Assembly (NCBI GenBank): GCA_023406895.1
Contig: JAEXTV010000007.1
Location: forward strand, 62,001 to 126,000
Length of the DNA stretch: 64,000 bases
Source: Bacillota bacterium
Lineage (GTDB): Bacteria > Bacillota > Clostridia > Christensenellales > SZUA-584
Reading direction: 5' to 3'
Positions 17,676 through 26,093 of this stretch are shown one piece after another. Below the pieces are notes generated by a model. It was not told the origin of the DNA and searched no databases. It saw only the letters and a list, made by a program, of their open reading frames with translations. The number at the start of each line of letters is the position of its first letter. Within the stretch, counting starts at the first letter, position 1. A program made the position numbers and the translations under genes.

Positions 17676-18734
17676 TTATTTATCTCCGAAATTGAGCCCG
17701 ATCTCGCGGCCCACGCGCAGCAGCTCGGAATCGAGCGGAATCGTTTTGGTTTTTCCCGCGACATCCTTCATCAGGTTGGAGGTGACGCGGCCGTTTTTCA
17801 CGGCGACCGTATGTCCGAACTGACGCTTTTCAATCAGTTTTGCCGCATAGACGCCCATTTCCGTCGCGAGCACGCGGTCGTAAGGGCACGGCGGGCCGCC
17901 GCGCTGATAGTGGCCGGGCACAACCACGCGCGTGTCGATATCAATCACGTTATTGAGTTCGTCCGCCAGCTTATAGCCGATGGAATAATGCTTGCCTTTG
18001 AGGTCCTGATCCTCGGCATCGGTGATGCTGCGTGCGCCTTCCGCCACGGCGATGATCGAAAAATGCTTGCCGCGCTCGTAGCGCTCGTTGATGGCGTCGG
18101 CCACGACGTTGATATCATAGGGTATTTCGGGCAGCAGAATCACATCGGCGCCGCTCGCCATGCCCGCGTTAAGCGTGAGCCAGCCCGCCGTGTTGCCCAT
18201 GAGTTCCACAATGATCACACGTGAATGTGAGAAGGCGGTGGTGTGCACCTTGTCGATCACGTCGGAGGCGATATCGACGGCGCTTTGGAAGCCGAATGTG
18301 ATATCGGTGCCCCAAATGTCGTTGTCAATGGTTTTGGGGAGGCCGATCACGTTAAGCCCGTGCTCCTCCAGCAGGCCTGCCGCCGTATGCGTGCCGTTGC
18401 CGCCGAGTGTCACGAGGCAGTCGAGCTCCATCTTTTCATAGTTTTTGGCCATTGTTTTGAACGAATCGAGATACTTGCCGCTGTTTTGACGCATCGTCTG
18501 ATCCCGGTGGCGCGAGGTGCGCAGTATTGTGCCGCCCAGAGTCAGTATACCCGAAAATTCTTCTTTGCTCATCGTGCGGTAATTCGCATCAATGAGCCCG
18601 CCGAAGCCGTCCATGATGCCGACAATCTCGGCATCCGGAAAAAACTGATACGATGCTTTGGCCACGCCGCGTATCGCCGCGTTGAGCCCGGGGCAGTCTC
18701 CGCCGCTTGTGAGAATTCCAATTCGCTTGGGCAT
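17676..18734 (-). CDS. pfkA: 6-phosphofructokinase (GGNGT/PKTIDND type)
   Basis: 352 aa. It phosphorylates fructose-6-P to fructose-1,6-bisP in glycolysis. Motifs: LTSGGDCPGLNAAIRG at the N-terminus, LVTLGGNGTHTAAGLL, GLPKTIDNDIWGTD and the sugar-site VELMGNTAGWL. The usual GGDGS is GGNGT here, with Gly at the position equivalent to E. coli 104 and Lys at 124. Gly104 points to ATP and Lys124 to the PPi/group III branch, so the phosphoryl donor is not certain; group III ATP-PFKs show this combination. Monocistronic, with its own promoter and terminator. Confidence 0.93.
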   Translation of the reverse strand: MPKRIGILTSGGDCPGLNAAIRGVAKASYQFFPDAEIVGIMDGFGGLIDANYRTMSKEEFSGILTLGGTILRTSRHRDQTMRQNSGKYLDSFKTMAKNYEKMELDCLVTLGGNGTHTAAGLLEEHGLNVIGLPKTIDNDIWGTDITFGFQSAVDIASDVIDKVHTTAFSHSRVIIVELMGNTAGWLTLNAGMASGADVILLPEIPYDINVVADAINERYERGKHFSIIAVAEGARSITDAEDQDLKGKHYSIGYKLADELNNVIDIDTRVVVPGHYQRGGPPCPYDRVLATEMGVYAAKLIEKRQFGHTVAVKNGRVTSNLMKDVAGKTKTIPLDSELLRVGREIGLNFGDK

Positions 18735-18793
18735 GGATTTTCCTCCGTTTTTATATAAAAAGATTTAAAATATTGCTATGCTTAATTCCTTTA

Positions 18794-18822
18794 AGTATAC
18801 ACTAAGCGCAATCGCCTTTCAA
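18794..18822 (-). promoter_or_regulatory. Promoter of pfk
   Basis: TTGAAA (18817-18822), 17 bp, TATACT (18794-18799) on the minus strand, about 60 nt before the pfk start. Confidence 0.7.
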
Positions 18823-18848
18823 CATGGATACTAAAGGCTCATCTCTTA

Positions 18849-18882
18849 ACGAAAAAGCGAGGCCGAAAAACGAACCTCGCTT
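18849..18882 (-). terminator. Terminator of the zinc-ribbon protein gene
   Basis: Perfect 8-bp stem AAGCGAGG / CCTCGCTT with a 12-nt loop and a T run on the minus strand, just after the gene's stop codon. Confidence 0.85.
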
Positions 18883-18911
18883 ATATAAATACCCCGAATT
18901 CATTTTTATAA

Positions 18912-20330
18912 TCAGTCTATCAGGGGAGCCCCGTTCAGGCCTCCGTTCACTCCCCCGCTGAATATGTCATTGAAATCGATGACTTCGGCGCTGCCTGTAT
19001 CCAAGGCAAAGCGGCTGTCGTCCTCAACGGCTTCCGACGGCTTGCCGATTTTAACCGTTTGATCGACAGTCATCACCATCTTCTGGTCGCCCGCGGACAT
19101 CTCCACGGTGACGGACGCGCTGCTGTTATCCATGATCTCGGTTCCGTTAAAGGTGATTGTATCAGAGCCGGGAGTGGTGATGGTTCCGTCAAAATCAATG
19201 CCATCCGCTGTTTTGGTGATATCGCATTCCATCGACATCACCGGGCCGTCCGGGGTGGATACATCAAGCGTCAGCAGTTTACCGTCTTTTTGGTTCTTAT
19301 AATCGAAAGAGGCATTAAACACCATGCTGTCGGCACTGCTGAACACAATGTCGAGTCCTGCCGGGCGGTTGTCTTTGTAAGATACGGAGAACGTCAGCTC
19401 AAAATCGGCATCTTTAAGCATTGGCGCGGCCATCGATATCGCACCCGACAACTCAAACGGGTAACCTGAGATTTCCTCAATCATATCCGTGATGGCATCG
19501 TTTAGCTTGTCGTTTTCTTCAAGTTTATCCGCAAATGTACGCAAGGTATCCGCAAGCGCGTCGCCGTCAAGCGTCAGTGTGGTTTCATTCCCATTTTTAT
19601 CAAAACAGCTTTCATCGATGCTGTTCAGAAACATTTCGGTAAGCTGCAGGTAATCAATATTGGCCAGCTTGCTGTTTTCAGCCAGAGCGGCGATTCTGTC
19701 CTTTAAAGGCATGGGCTCCGAAAGGTCTGCTTTGGAGTCAAACCGCACGCCTTTCACAGTGTCGCCTTGCTCGATATAAAGGGTATCTTCAAGCAGCAGC
19801 AGCTTCACCGTGCCATCCGGCACCGCGTTGTCGCTGTTATCGGCGGTGGAAGACGCATTCACGCCAAGAGCCAATTCATCATAGGCATAGGCAATGTCCG
19901 TACCGGTTTTTATCCCGGATGCATCGATGGAGGTCGTCATCGTCAGCTCAAAAGGCTGATTCATGATTTTTTTCATGTCGTTTTCTGTCTCAAGCCCCTC
20001 GGCAGCACCTGTGAACACACCGACGACATCATTGGCAAACCGTGTTTGCACTGTGTTTCCGCTGAACGGTCCTGCACCGGGTTTAAAGACCACGAATATA
20101 AGTACAGCAGCCACGATAAGCGCCGCGCCCACACCGATGAGCGCCCAAAGCAGCGCTTTGCTTTTTTTCTTGGGCGGCTGGCCGTAATCAAAAGGCTGGC
20201 CCATGGGGGGAGGCGCAATCGGACCGACATTCGGCACCTCAGTAACCGCGGCATTTTCCAATTTAGCTCCGCAGGATGTGCAGAACTGGCTGTCCGGCGG
20301 AAGCTGAGCGCCGCATTTGATACAATACAT
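18912..20330 (-). CDS. Zinc-ribbon membrane-anchored protein
   Basis: 472 aa. An N-terminal zinc ribbon (CIKCGAQLPPDSQFCTSC, residues 3-20) is followed by a Pro-rich linker, a Lys-rich stop and one transmembrane helix (about 61-85), then a long extracytoplasmic beta-rich region rich in Asp, Thr and Ser. The topology would be cytosolic zinc ribbon and exported C-terminal domain. Many Firmicutes encode this architecture without known function; the repeated strand pattern (LDVSTPDGPVMSMECDITKT and similar) suggests a lipoprotein-like beta-sandwich. It has a GGAGGG SD and its own terminator and is probably monocistronic. Confidence 0.8.
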   Translation of the reverse strand: MYCIKCGAQLPPDSQFCTSCGAKLENAAVTEVPNVGPIAPPPMGQPFDYGQPPKKKSKALLWALIGVGAALIVAAVLIFVVFKPGAGPFSGNTVQTRFANDVVGVFTGAAEGLETENDMKKIMNQPFELTMTTSIDASGIKTGTDIAYAYDELALGVNASSTADNSDNAVPDGTVKLLLLEDTLYIEQGDTVKGVRFDSKADLSEPMPLKDRIAALAENSKLANIDYLQLTEMFLNSIDESCFDKNGNETTLTLDGDALADTLRTFADKLEENDKLNDAITDMIEEISGYPFELSGAISMAAPMLKDADFELTFSVSYKDNRPAGLDIVFSSADSMVFNASFDYKNQKDGKLLTLDVSTPDGPVMSMECDITKTADGIDFDGTITTPGSDTITFNGTEIMDNSSASVTVEMSAGDQKMVMTVDQTVKIGKPSEAVEDDSRFALDTGSAEVIDFNDIFSGGVNGGLNGAPLID

Positions 20331-20490
20331 GTTACCCTCCTAAATGAACATAATGACATTGAAGAGCATTTGCCCAACACCCCTATCATACACGAAACTG
20401 TTTTGTTTTTCCATACCTGACAAGAATAAAGTGTCGGTTTATATGGCTTTTTGCTGATACTGACCAATCGCTTGACATTAATATGGCGTA

Positions 20491-20519
20491 TTGACCATGC
20501 CCTGCTCATATGTTATGCT
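20491..20519 (+). promoter_or_regulatory. Promoter of the B12 import operon
   Basis: TTGACC, a 17-bp spacer and TATGCT with an upstream TG (extended -10), placing the start about 20 nt before the riboswitch. Confidence 0.6.
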
Positions 20520-20544
20520 GACTCTAACAGAATATTGACCATCT

Positions 20545-20735
20545 GGTGCCTTTTAAAGAAGCCCTGAAGAGCGCGGCTTTTCGGGATTGATTGAAAGGAT
20601 AATAGGGAAAACGGTGAAATGCCGTTGCAGCCCCCGCTACCGTATGGCAGACCGCATGAGACACGATGCCACTGAAGCGTTGCTTTGGGAAGGCGTCTTT
20701 TGACGGAATGAAGCCGAGCCGGTAAACCTGCCCGA
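20545..20735 (+). promoter_or_regulatory. Cobalamin riboswitch
   Basis: The conserved cobalamin aptamer core is visible in order: GGTGCCTTTTA-like P1/P2 start, GGGAA, GGTGAAATGCCGTTGCAGCC with CCCCGCTAC (the B12 box region), ATGCCACTG, GGGAAGGC, and GAAGCCGAGCCGGTAAACCTGCCC. It lies directly before a BtuFCD-type operon, so B12 would repress its own import. A terminator hairpin sits downstream. Confidence 0.93.
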
Positions 20736-20793
20736 TGTGTTGAGTCAGATTTCTTCGGAGGGAAGGATGCAGACGGCCGTTTCAAAACGGATC

Positions 20794-20827
20794 AACGCCT
20801 TTAGCATCAGCGCTTCAGGTGTTTTTT
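20794..20827 (+). terminator. Candidate riboswitch-controlled terminator
   Basis: AACGCCT and AGGTGTT pair (one G-T) around a loop that can pair further, followed by six T. It lies between the aptamer and the btuF start and fits a transcription-attenuation expression platform. Confidence 0.6.
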
Positions 20828-20907
20828 ATTTCCAGGCAGCAGCCGGAAGTGATGTTGGCGTTTGTTTCTTCTTTCCGGGGAGAGAATTTATAACGGAGGA
20901 AAGACAA

Positions 20908-21852
20908 ATGAAAAAAACAATGTACGTTCTGTTGGCAGCCGCGTTGATTGCGGGACTGCTTTGCGGATGCGCCGCGGGCGGCAGCTCATCCGAACCGTCG
21001 GCCACGCCCGTGCCCAAAGACATCATGGACGAGAATGTGGACGCGATGGGCAATGAGGTGACGGCTTCGGCGGTGCCTGAGGAGGCATTGACGATTGTAT
21101 CGACAGCACCCAGCGCGACGGAGATACTCTTTGCGCTGGGCTGTGGGGATAAAATCGTCGGTGTCGATGTGAGCTCGGTCTATCCCGAAGAGGCGGCGAA
21201 CATCGAGAAAGTCGGCGACTTTAACGGGTTTGATGTGGAAAAGGTGATTGCGCTGAACCCGAGCGTTGTGTTTGCGGGTAACGGCCTGCAGCACGAGGAT
21301 ATTGAGGCGCTCGAAAAGGCGGGGCTCAGGGTGATCGCGGTGGAAGCCACCTACTACGACGACATCGCTAAGAGCATCACGATGATCGGCGGGGTGGTTG
21401 GCAGGGAAGAGGAGGCTGCGGCGCTGAACCGGCAGATTGCCGACGCGGAAAAAGCCGTGAAGGAAAAAGCGGCGGCGTTTGCGGAAAAACCCTCCGTCTA
21501 TTATGTGATGACCATCGGTGAATCCGGCAACTGGACCTCCGGCAAAGGCAGCTTTATCAACACGATCATTGAAATGGCCGGCGGCAGCCCCGTCACAAAC
21601 GATTCGGATGCCGAATGGCTTGAATACCCGGTGGAAGATCTCGTCAAAAATGACCCCGACATACTTCTTGTGTCGAGCTGGGTTGCCGAGGCTGATCTGA
21701 AGGCGGCGGCGGGCTACAGCGATATGACGGCCGTGAAAAACGGGCACTATTATATCGTCGATCCTGCCATCGTGGAGCTGCCAGGCCCGCGTATTGGCGA
21801 GGCGCTCAAGGCTGTGCAGGGCCATATTGAATCCTTTCTCGCAGGAGAATAA
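20908..21852 (+). CDS. btuF: Cobalamin ABC transporter substrate-binding lipoprotein
   Basis: 314 aa from the ATG with a CGGAGGA SD. The lipobox (LLCGC) gives a membrane-anchored lipoprotein. The rest is a class III periplasmic-binding fold (BtuF/FhuD) beginning IVSTAPSATEILFALGCGDKI, with the long interdomain helix and ending in LPGPRIGEALKAVQGHI. The frame extends upstream into the riboswitch, so the internal start is preferred. Position behind a cobalamin riboswitch makes corrinoid the likely ligand, not iron siderophore. Confidence 0.93.
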   Translation: MKKTMYVLLAAALIAGLLCGCAAGGSSSEPSATPVPKDIMDENVDAMGNEVTASAVPEEALTIVSTAPSATEILFALGCGDKIVGVDVSSVYPEEAANIEKVGDFNGFDVEKVIALNPSVVFAGNGLQHEDIEALEKAGLRVIAVEATYYDDIAKSITMIGGVVGREEEAAALNRQIADAEKAVKEKAAAFAEKPSVYYVMTIGESGNWTSGKGSFINTIIEMAGGSPVTNDSDAEWLEYPVEDLVKNDPDILLVSSWVAEADLKAAAGYSDMTAVKNGHYYIVDPAIVELPGPRIGEALKAVQGHIESFLAGE

Positions 21853-21855
21853 CAT

Positions 21856-22869
21856 TTGAACCAGACAAACATGAAAAAAGTAAGGCTGACATGGATCGTG
21901 ATGGTGCCGCTCGGCATCATCGCGGTCGTGTCCGCTTTTTTATTCGGAAGCTCAGGCGTTAGCCTCAGCGAGCTGCTGGCGCTGATCAACGGCAGCGCTC
22001 AGCCGTATACGGCCACCATTTTCTTCAGCTTGCGTTTACCAAGGGCGATCCTCGCGCTGGTGTCGGGCGGGGCGCTCGGCATTTCAGGTGCGTGTTTGCA
22101 AGGTATGTTTAAGAACCCGATGGCTGATTCGTATGTGATTGGCGTGAGCAGCGGTGCGGCGCTCGGCGCGACGATAGCACTCGCTTTTGGTTCCGCTCTG
22201 GCTTTCCTTGGGTTCGGGGCGGTGAGCCTGCTGGCGTTTCTTTTCGCTCTCGCCTCGGTATCGGTGGTGTACCGGCTTGCGAAAGTGCACGGCAAGGTGT
22301 CCGCGTTTTCGCTGCTGCTTGCGGGCGTAGCGGTGAGCACGCTGTGTTCGGCGGTTGTGTATTGCATCATGATACTGTTCCGCGACAAAATGGAGCATAT
22401 TGTGATGTGGACAATGGGCAGCTTTTCCTCGGCATCGTGGGACAAGGTGTTCGTCAGTGTGCCGGCCATGCTGGTTTCGTCTGTGCTGTGCCTGCTTTTT
22501 TCGCGAGACCTCAATATTATGCTGCAGGGCGACGAAGCCGCAAGACACCTCGGCGTGGACGCGGGAAAAGTACGCCGCGGCCTGATATTGCTGACCACGG
22601 TCGCGACGGCGAGCGCCGTGTCCGTGAGCGGCATCATCGGATTTGTGGGGCTCATTGTGCCACACATCATGCGGCTGATACTCGGGCCTGATCACCGGCT
22701 GCTGCTGCCCGTCTCGTTTGTGGGCGGCGGTATCTTTTTGCTGATCGCGGACACGCTTTCGCGCATTGTGGTGGAAAGTCAGGAGATCCCCGTCGGCGTG
22801 ATTACGGCGCTGATCGGTGTGCCGTTCTTTTTGTTCCTGCTGCGACGGGGCAGGGGGGTAAAGCGATGA
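21856..22869 (+). CDS. btuC: Cobalamin ABC transporter permease (FecCD family)
   Basis: 337 aa, with about ten hydrophobic helices. Family motifs: LRLPRAILALVSGGALGISGACLQGMFKNPMA (split here as LRLPRAILAL and GACLQGMFKNPMA), GVSSGAALGA, and the coupling helix region GFVGLIVPHIMRL. The start is TTG: an AGGAG SD lies 8 nt before it, while the next ATG (21871) is too far. It follows btuF by 3 nt and overlaps btuD by 4 nt. Confidence 0.94.
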   Translation: MNQTNMKKVRLTWIVMVPLGIIAVVSAFLFGSSGVSLSELLALINGSAQPYTATIFFSLRLPRAILALVSGGALGISGACLQGMFKNPMADSYVIGVSSGAALGATIALAFGSALAFLGFGAVSLLAFLFALASVSVVYRLAKVHGKVSAFSLLLAGVAVSTLCSAVVYCIMILFRDKMEHIVMWTMGSFSSASWDKVFVSVPAMLVSSVLCLLFSRDLNIMLQGDEAARHLGVDAGKVRRGLILLTTVATASAVSVSGIIGFVGLIVPHIMRLILGPDHRLLLPVSFVGGGIFLLIADTLSRIVVESQEIPVGVITALIGVPFFLFLLRRGRGVKR

Positions 22870-23642
22870 GCGATCTTTATATCACCGGCGTGCATTACAG
22901 CTACGAGCCACCGCAATGGGCGCTGCACAACGTGAGCTTTGCGATTCCTTCAGGGCGGTTCTGCGGCATCATCGGGCCGAACGGTTCGGGAAAATCCACA
23001 CTGCTCGGGTGCATCTCGGGGCATTTGCAGCCGAATCACGGCGAGGTCACCATCGGGAACCGCAATGTGGCGAATTTAAGCGTGCGCGAAATTGCGCGGC
23101 GCATGGCGCTTGTGCAGCAGCAAACGTCGCTTGCGTACGACTTCACCGTGGGCGATATTGTGCTGACGGGCCGTAACCCGTACATGAAGCGATGGCGCGG
23201 CGAGTCGGCGGAGGATTACGCGGCGATGAACGCGGCGCTGGAGACGGCGGGCATCGCGCATTTGAAGGACAGGCTGATTACGTCGCTTTCGGGCGGGGAG
23301 TGGCAGATGATGATACTCGCGCGGGCACTGTGCCAGCAGGCGGACATCATGCTGCTCGACGAGCCGGTGACGGGCTTGGATATCAAGCATCAAGTGAGCA
23401 TAATGGGCACCGTGCGGCGGCTTGCGAAGGAGCGCGGTATATCCGTGGTGTGCGTGCTGCACGATCTCAACCTCGCGCTGGCTTATTGCGACGACATTGT
23501 GCTGCTGAAAAAGGGTGAGGTTTACGCAGTAGGCGTGCCGGGAGAGGTGCTCACGAAACAGAATATTGAGAGTGTTTACGGCACAGCTGTGAACACGTTT
23601 GAGCAGGGCGACAGGACGTATATACTGCCGGTGATGGGATGA
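22866..23642 (+). CDS. btuD: Cobalamin ABC transporter ATPase
   Basis: 258 aa. Walker A GPNGSGKSTLL, Q-loop VQQQTSLAYDF, signature SLSGGEWQMMILARAL, Walker B IMLLDEPVTGLD and switch VLHDLNLALAYCD: the FepC/BtuD subfamily. Overlap of 4 nt with btuC means coupled translation. Last gene of the riboswitch operon; no terminator hairpin is obvious before the repeat block that follows. Confidence 0.95.
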   Translation: MSDLYITGVHYSYEPPQWALHNVSFAIPSGRFCGIIGPNGSGKSTLLGCISGHLQPNHGEVTIGNRNVANLSVREIARRMALVQQQTSLAYDFTVGDIVLTGRNPYMKRWRGESAEDYAAMNAALETAGIAHLKDRLITSLSGGEWQMMILARALCQQADIMLLDEPVTGLDIKHQVSIMGTVRRLAKERGISVVCVLHDLNLALAYCDDIVLLKKGEVYAVGVPGEVLTKQNIESVYGTAVNTFEQGDRTYILPVMG

Positions 23643-23648
23643 CGATGC

Positions 23649-23732
23649 GAGCGCATTGATCCGCTAAGAGCGATAAGCTGTGGGATGCTCATCCACTACG
23701 TAGTCGACTCGCTTCGCTCGCTCAGCATGACA
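23649..23732. repeat. 84-bp direct repeat, copy 1
   Basis: Matches 23815-23898 over its full 84 bp with seven differences, all transitions. It contains GTAGTCGACTCGCTTCGCTC and ends CTCAGCATGACA. A shorter, more diverged relative lies between the copies (about 23739-23812, sharing TGGGATGCTTCG and CTCAGCATGACA). Confidence 0.85.
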
Positions 23733-23814
23733 GACTCAATATGGCATCGTTTGGTCGAAGCGGTTAGCCATGGGATGCTTCGACTTCGTTATCACTCCGC
23801 TCAGCATGACATGA

Positions 23815-23898
23815 GAGCGCATTAACCCGCTGGGAGCGATAAGCCGTGGGATGCTTATCCACTATGTAGTCGACTCGCTTCGCTCGCTCAGCATGACA
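23815..23898. repeat. 84-bp direct repeat, copy 2
   Basis: Second copy, 166 bp downstream of the first. The ends CGCTTCGCTC...ATGACA resemble a repeat near 45390-45440. This is intergenic, between btuD and the proS promoter, with no gene in it. Confidence 0.85.
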
Positions 23899-23927
23899 TA
23901 AGCATGAAAAATGCGGTTCTCCTTGCA

Positions 23928-23956
23928 TTGTACAGCTTGTTTTATTGTGGTATACT
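23928..23956 (+). promoter_or_regulatory. Promoter of proS
   Basis: Extended -10 TG-G-TATACT (TATACT 23951-23956) with TTGTAC 17 bp upstream. Confidence 0.6.
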
Positions 23957-23992
23957 GGGCAGGCGAACTGACTTTGAAGGAGTTTTTTTCTC

Positions 23993-25690
23993 ATGAGACT
24001 ATCACAGATGTTGTTTTCCACGCAGCGCGAGGTGCCCTCGGAGGCGGAAGCCGAAAGCCATGTGCTGCTGCTAAAAGCCGGTATGATCCGCCGTCTCGCG
24101 ACGGGCGTTTACGCGCTGATGCCGCTTGGCTTTAAGGTGTTTAAAAAGATCGAGAATATCATCCGCGAGGAGATGGACGCGGCGGGTGCGCAGGAGCTCA
24201 TCATGTCGGCGTTTCTGCCCGCGGAATATTATCAGCAGTCGGGCCGGTGGGACGTTTTCGGCACCGAGATGATCAAGTTTAAAGACCGCAACGACCGCGA
24301 CTTTTGTTTGGGGCCCACGCACGAGGAGATCTTCGCGCATGTGCTCAAACCCGAGTTTCAGTCGTACAAAGCCATGCCGAAAACCATCTATCAAATACAG
24401 AACAAATACCGCGACGAGCGGCGTCCACGCTTTGGCATGATCCGCTGCCGCGAATTCGTGATGAAGGATGCCTATTCGTTTGATATCGACGAAGCGGGCC
24501 TTGATCTGTCGTACCAGAAGATGTACGACGCGTACTGCAAGATATTCGACCGCTGCGGCCTTAACTACGTGGTGGTGCACGCGGACAGCGGCGCGATGGG
24601 CGGCTCCGGTTCTCAGGAGTTCATGATCAAATCGGACATCGGTGACGACACAATTGTGTCGTGCAGCAGCTGCGGCTACGCGGCCAACGCGGAAAAAGCC
24701 GCGTGTCCCGAACCCACGGAGAGCACCGAAGAGATGGTGGCGGTGGAGAAGGTGCATACGCCGAATGCCGGAACCATTGAGGAGCTTGTGGGCTTCTTTA
24801 ATACCACGCCCGATAAATTCGCCAAAACGTTGCTTTACAGCGCGGATGGCAAGATCGTCGCCGCAATGGTGCGCGGTGACCGCGAGCTTAACGAAACCAA
24901 ACTGAAGAATTACCTCAAATGTGCGCACCTTGACCTTGCGTCTTACGACGAAGTCCGCAAGGCGACAAGCGCGGAAGTTGGGTTTGCTGGGCCGATCGGC
25001 CTTGATGTGGACCGGCTCATCGTGGACAAGGAGATTACCGCGATGCGCAACTTTCTTGTGGGCGCGAACCAGACGGACTACCATTATTCAGGCGTCAATT
25101 ACGACCGCGATTTTATTTCAGCGGACGTATGCGATATCCGCCTCATCGAATCGGGCGACCCGTGCCCGGTGTGCGGCGCAAAAGCGGAGCTTGCGAAAAC
25201 CATTGAAGTCGGGCATATATTCAAGCTCGGCACCAAGTACAGCATCGCGATGGAATGCTTGTACCTCGATCAGGAAGCGAAGCAAAAACCGTGCATCATG
25301 GGCAGCTACGGTATCGGGCTCAATCGCACGATGCAGGCCATCATCGAGCAGTCTCACGACGAGGACGGCATCATCTGGCCGGACAGCGTCGCGCCGTACA
25401 ACGCGATTGTCGTGCCGGTGAGCGCCGCGAACGAGGCGCAGATGGCGCTGGCGGAGCAGATGTATGAGCAGCTCAAAGCCGCAGGCATCGAGACGCTGCT
25501 GGACGACCGCGACGAGCGCGCGGGCGTGAAATTTAAGGACGCCGATCTGCTCGGCATTCCGCACCGCATCAATGTGGGCCGCCGCGCCGCGGAGGGCATT
25601 GTGGAATACAAGCCGCGCCGCGAGAAGGAAGCGAAAGAACTGACCGCGGACGAAGCGGTTAAACTGATCGTCGAAACGGTTAAGGGATAA
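23993..25690 (+). CDS. proS: Prolyl-tRNA synthetase
   Basis: 565 aa, normal for the bacterial-type (ProS type 1) enzyme with an inserted editing domain. Motif 1 region LLKAGMIRRLATGVYALMPL, motif 2 around LGPTHEEIF and RDERRPRFGMIRCREFVMKD, the INS editing domain (about residues 230-400, with MVRGDRELNETKLKN), motif 3 SYGIGLNRTMQAI, and the anticodon-binding domain at the C-terminus. The SD GAAGGAG precedes the ATG. Monocistronic, closed by a strong terminator. Confidence 0.98.
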   Translation: MRLSQMLFSTQREVPSEAEAESHVLLLKAGMIRRLATGVYALMPLGFKVFKKIENIIREEMDAAGAQELIMSAFLPAEYYQQSGRWDVFGTEMIKFKDRNDRDFCLGPTHEEIFAHVLKPEFQSYKAMPKTIYQIQNKYRDERRPRFGMIRCREFVMKDAYSFDIDEAGLDLSYQKMYDAYCKIFDRCGLNYVVVHADSGAMGGSGSQEFMIKSDIGDDTIVSCSSCGYAANAEKAACPEPTESTEEMVAVEKVHTPNAGTIEELVGFFNTTPDKFAKTLLYSADGKIVAAMVRGDRELNETKLKNYLKCAHLDLASYDEVRKATSAEVGFAGPIGLDVDRLIVDKEITAMRNFLVGANQTDYHYSGVNYDRDFISADVCDIRLIESGDPCPVCGAKAELAKTIEVGHIFKLGTKYSIAMECLYLDQEAKQKPCIMGSYGIGLNRTMQAIIEQSHDEDGIIWPDSVAPYNAIVVPVSAANEAQMALAEQMYEQLKAAGIETLLDDRDERAGVKFKDADLLGIPHRINVGRRAAEGIVEYKPRREKEAKELTADEAVKLIVETVKG

Positions 25691-25700
25691 GGAAGTACCA

Positions 25701-25733
25701 GGCGGCTCTCTTAATAAAGGGAGCCGCTTTTCT
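25701..25733 (+). terminator. Terminator of proS
   Basis: GCGGCTC-TC and GG-GAGCCGC form a stem with a 7-nt loop, followed by a T run. Confidence 0.9.
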
Positions 25734-25746
25734 CTAAACTTGGGTG

Positions 25747-25775
25747 TTGACAGACATGGGGTTTGCCGTTACAAT
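25747..25775 (+). promoter_or_regulatory. Promoter of tRNA-Ala
   Basis: TTGACA (25747-25752), 17 bp, TACAAT (25770-25775), 33 nt before the tRNA 5' end. Confidence 0.8.
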
Positions 25776-25808
25776 TGTGTTTGTCCGTTTCAGCAGAAAT
25801 GAATATTT

Positions 25809-25885
25809 GGGGGATTAGCTCAGTTGGCTAGAGCGCTTGACTGGCAGTCAAGAGGTCACCGGTTCGAATCCGGTATTCTCCACCA
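25809..25885 (+). tRNA. tRNA-Ala(GGC)
   Basis: 77 nt with encoded CCA. Acceptor GGGGGAT pairs with ATTCTCC, including G3-U70, the alanine identity pair. Anticodon stem CTTGA/TCAAG encloses the loop CTGGCAG with anticodon GGC at 25843-25845. T arm ACCGG-TTCGAAT-CCGGT. Confidence 0.96.
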
Positions 25886-25886
25886 C

Positions 25887-25928
25887 AAAGGTAATCAGTC
25901 AATGATACAAGTTGACTGACTACCTTTT
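25887..25928 (+). terminator. Terminator after tRNA-Ala
   Basis: AAAGGTA-A-TCAGTCAA and TTGACTGA-C-TACCTTT form a long stem with one mismatch, ending in TTTT. Confidence 0.85.
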
Positions 25929-26093
25929 AATTTTGCCTATCAGAAAAACCCGCAATACAAGGGAAAAGCGAGACAAGGGGGTGCAACACGCCCGTTCAGT
26001 CCCGCTGTTATTATAAATGGAAAAAGCCTGTACTAAATGACTATTGTATAATATAATATTTATAAAGAAAAAGTTTAGAAGGAGAAAATATTT

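Noticed and set aside
23649..23898. Possible CRISPR array
   Set aside because: Only two clear units of 84 bp with one long diverged gap; no short regular repeats, spacers or cas genes.
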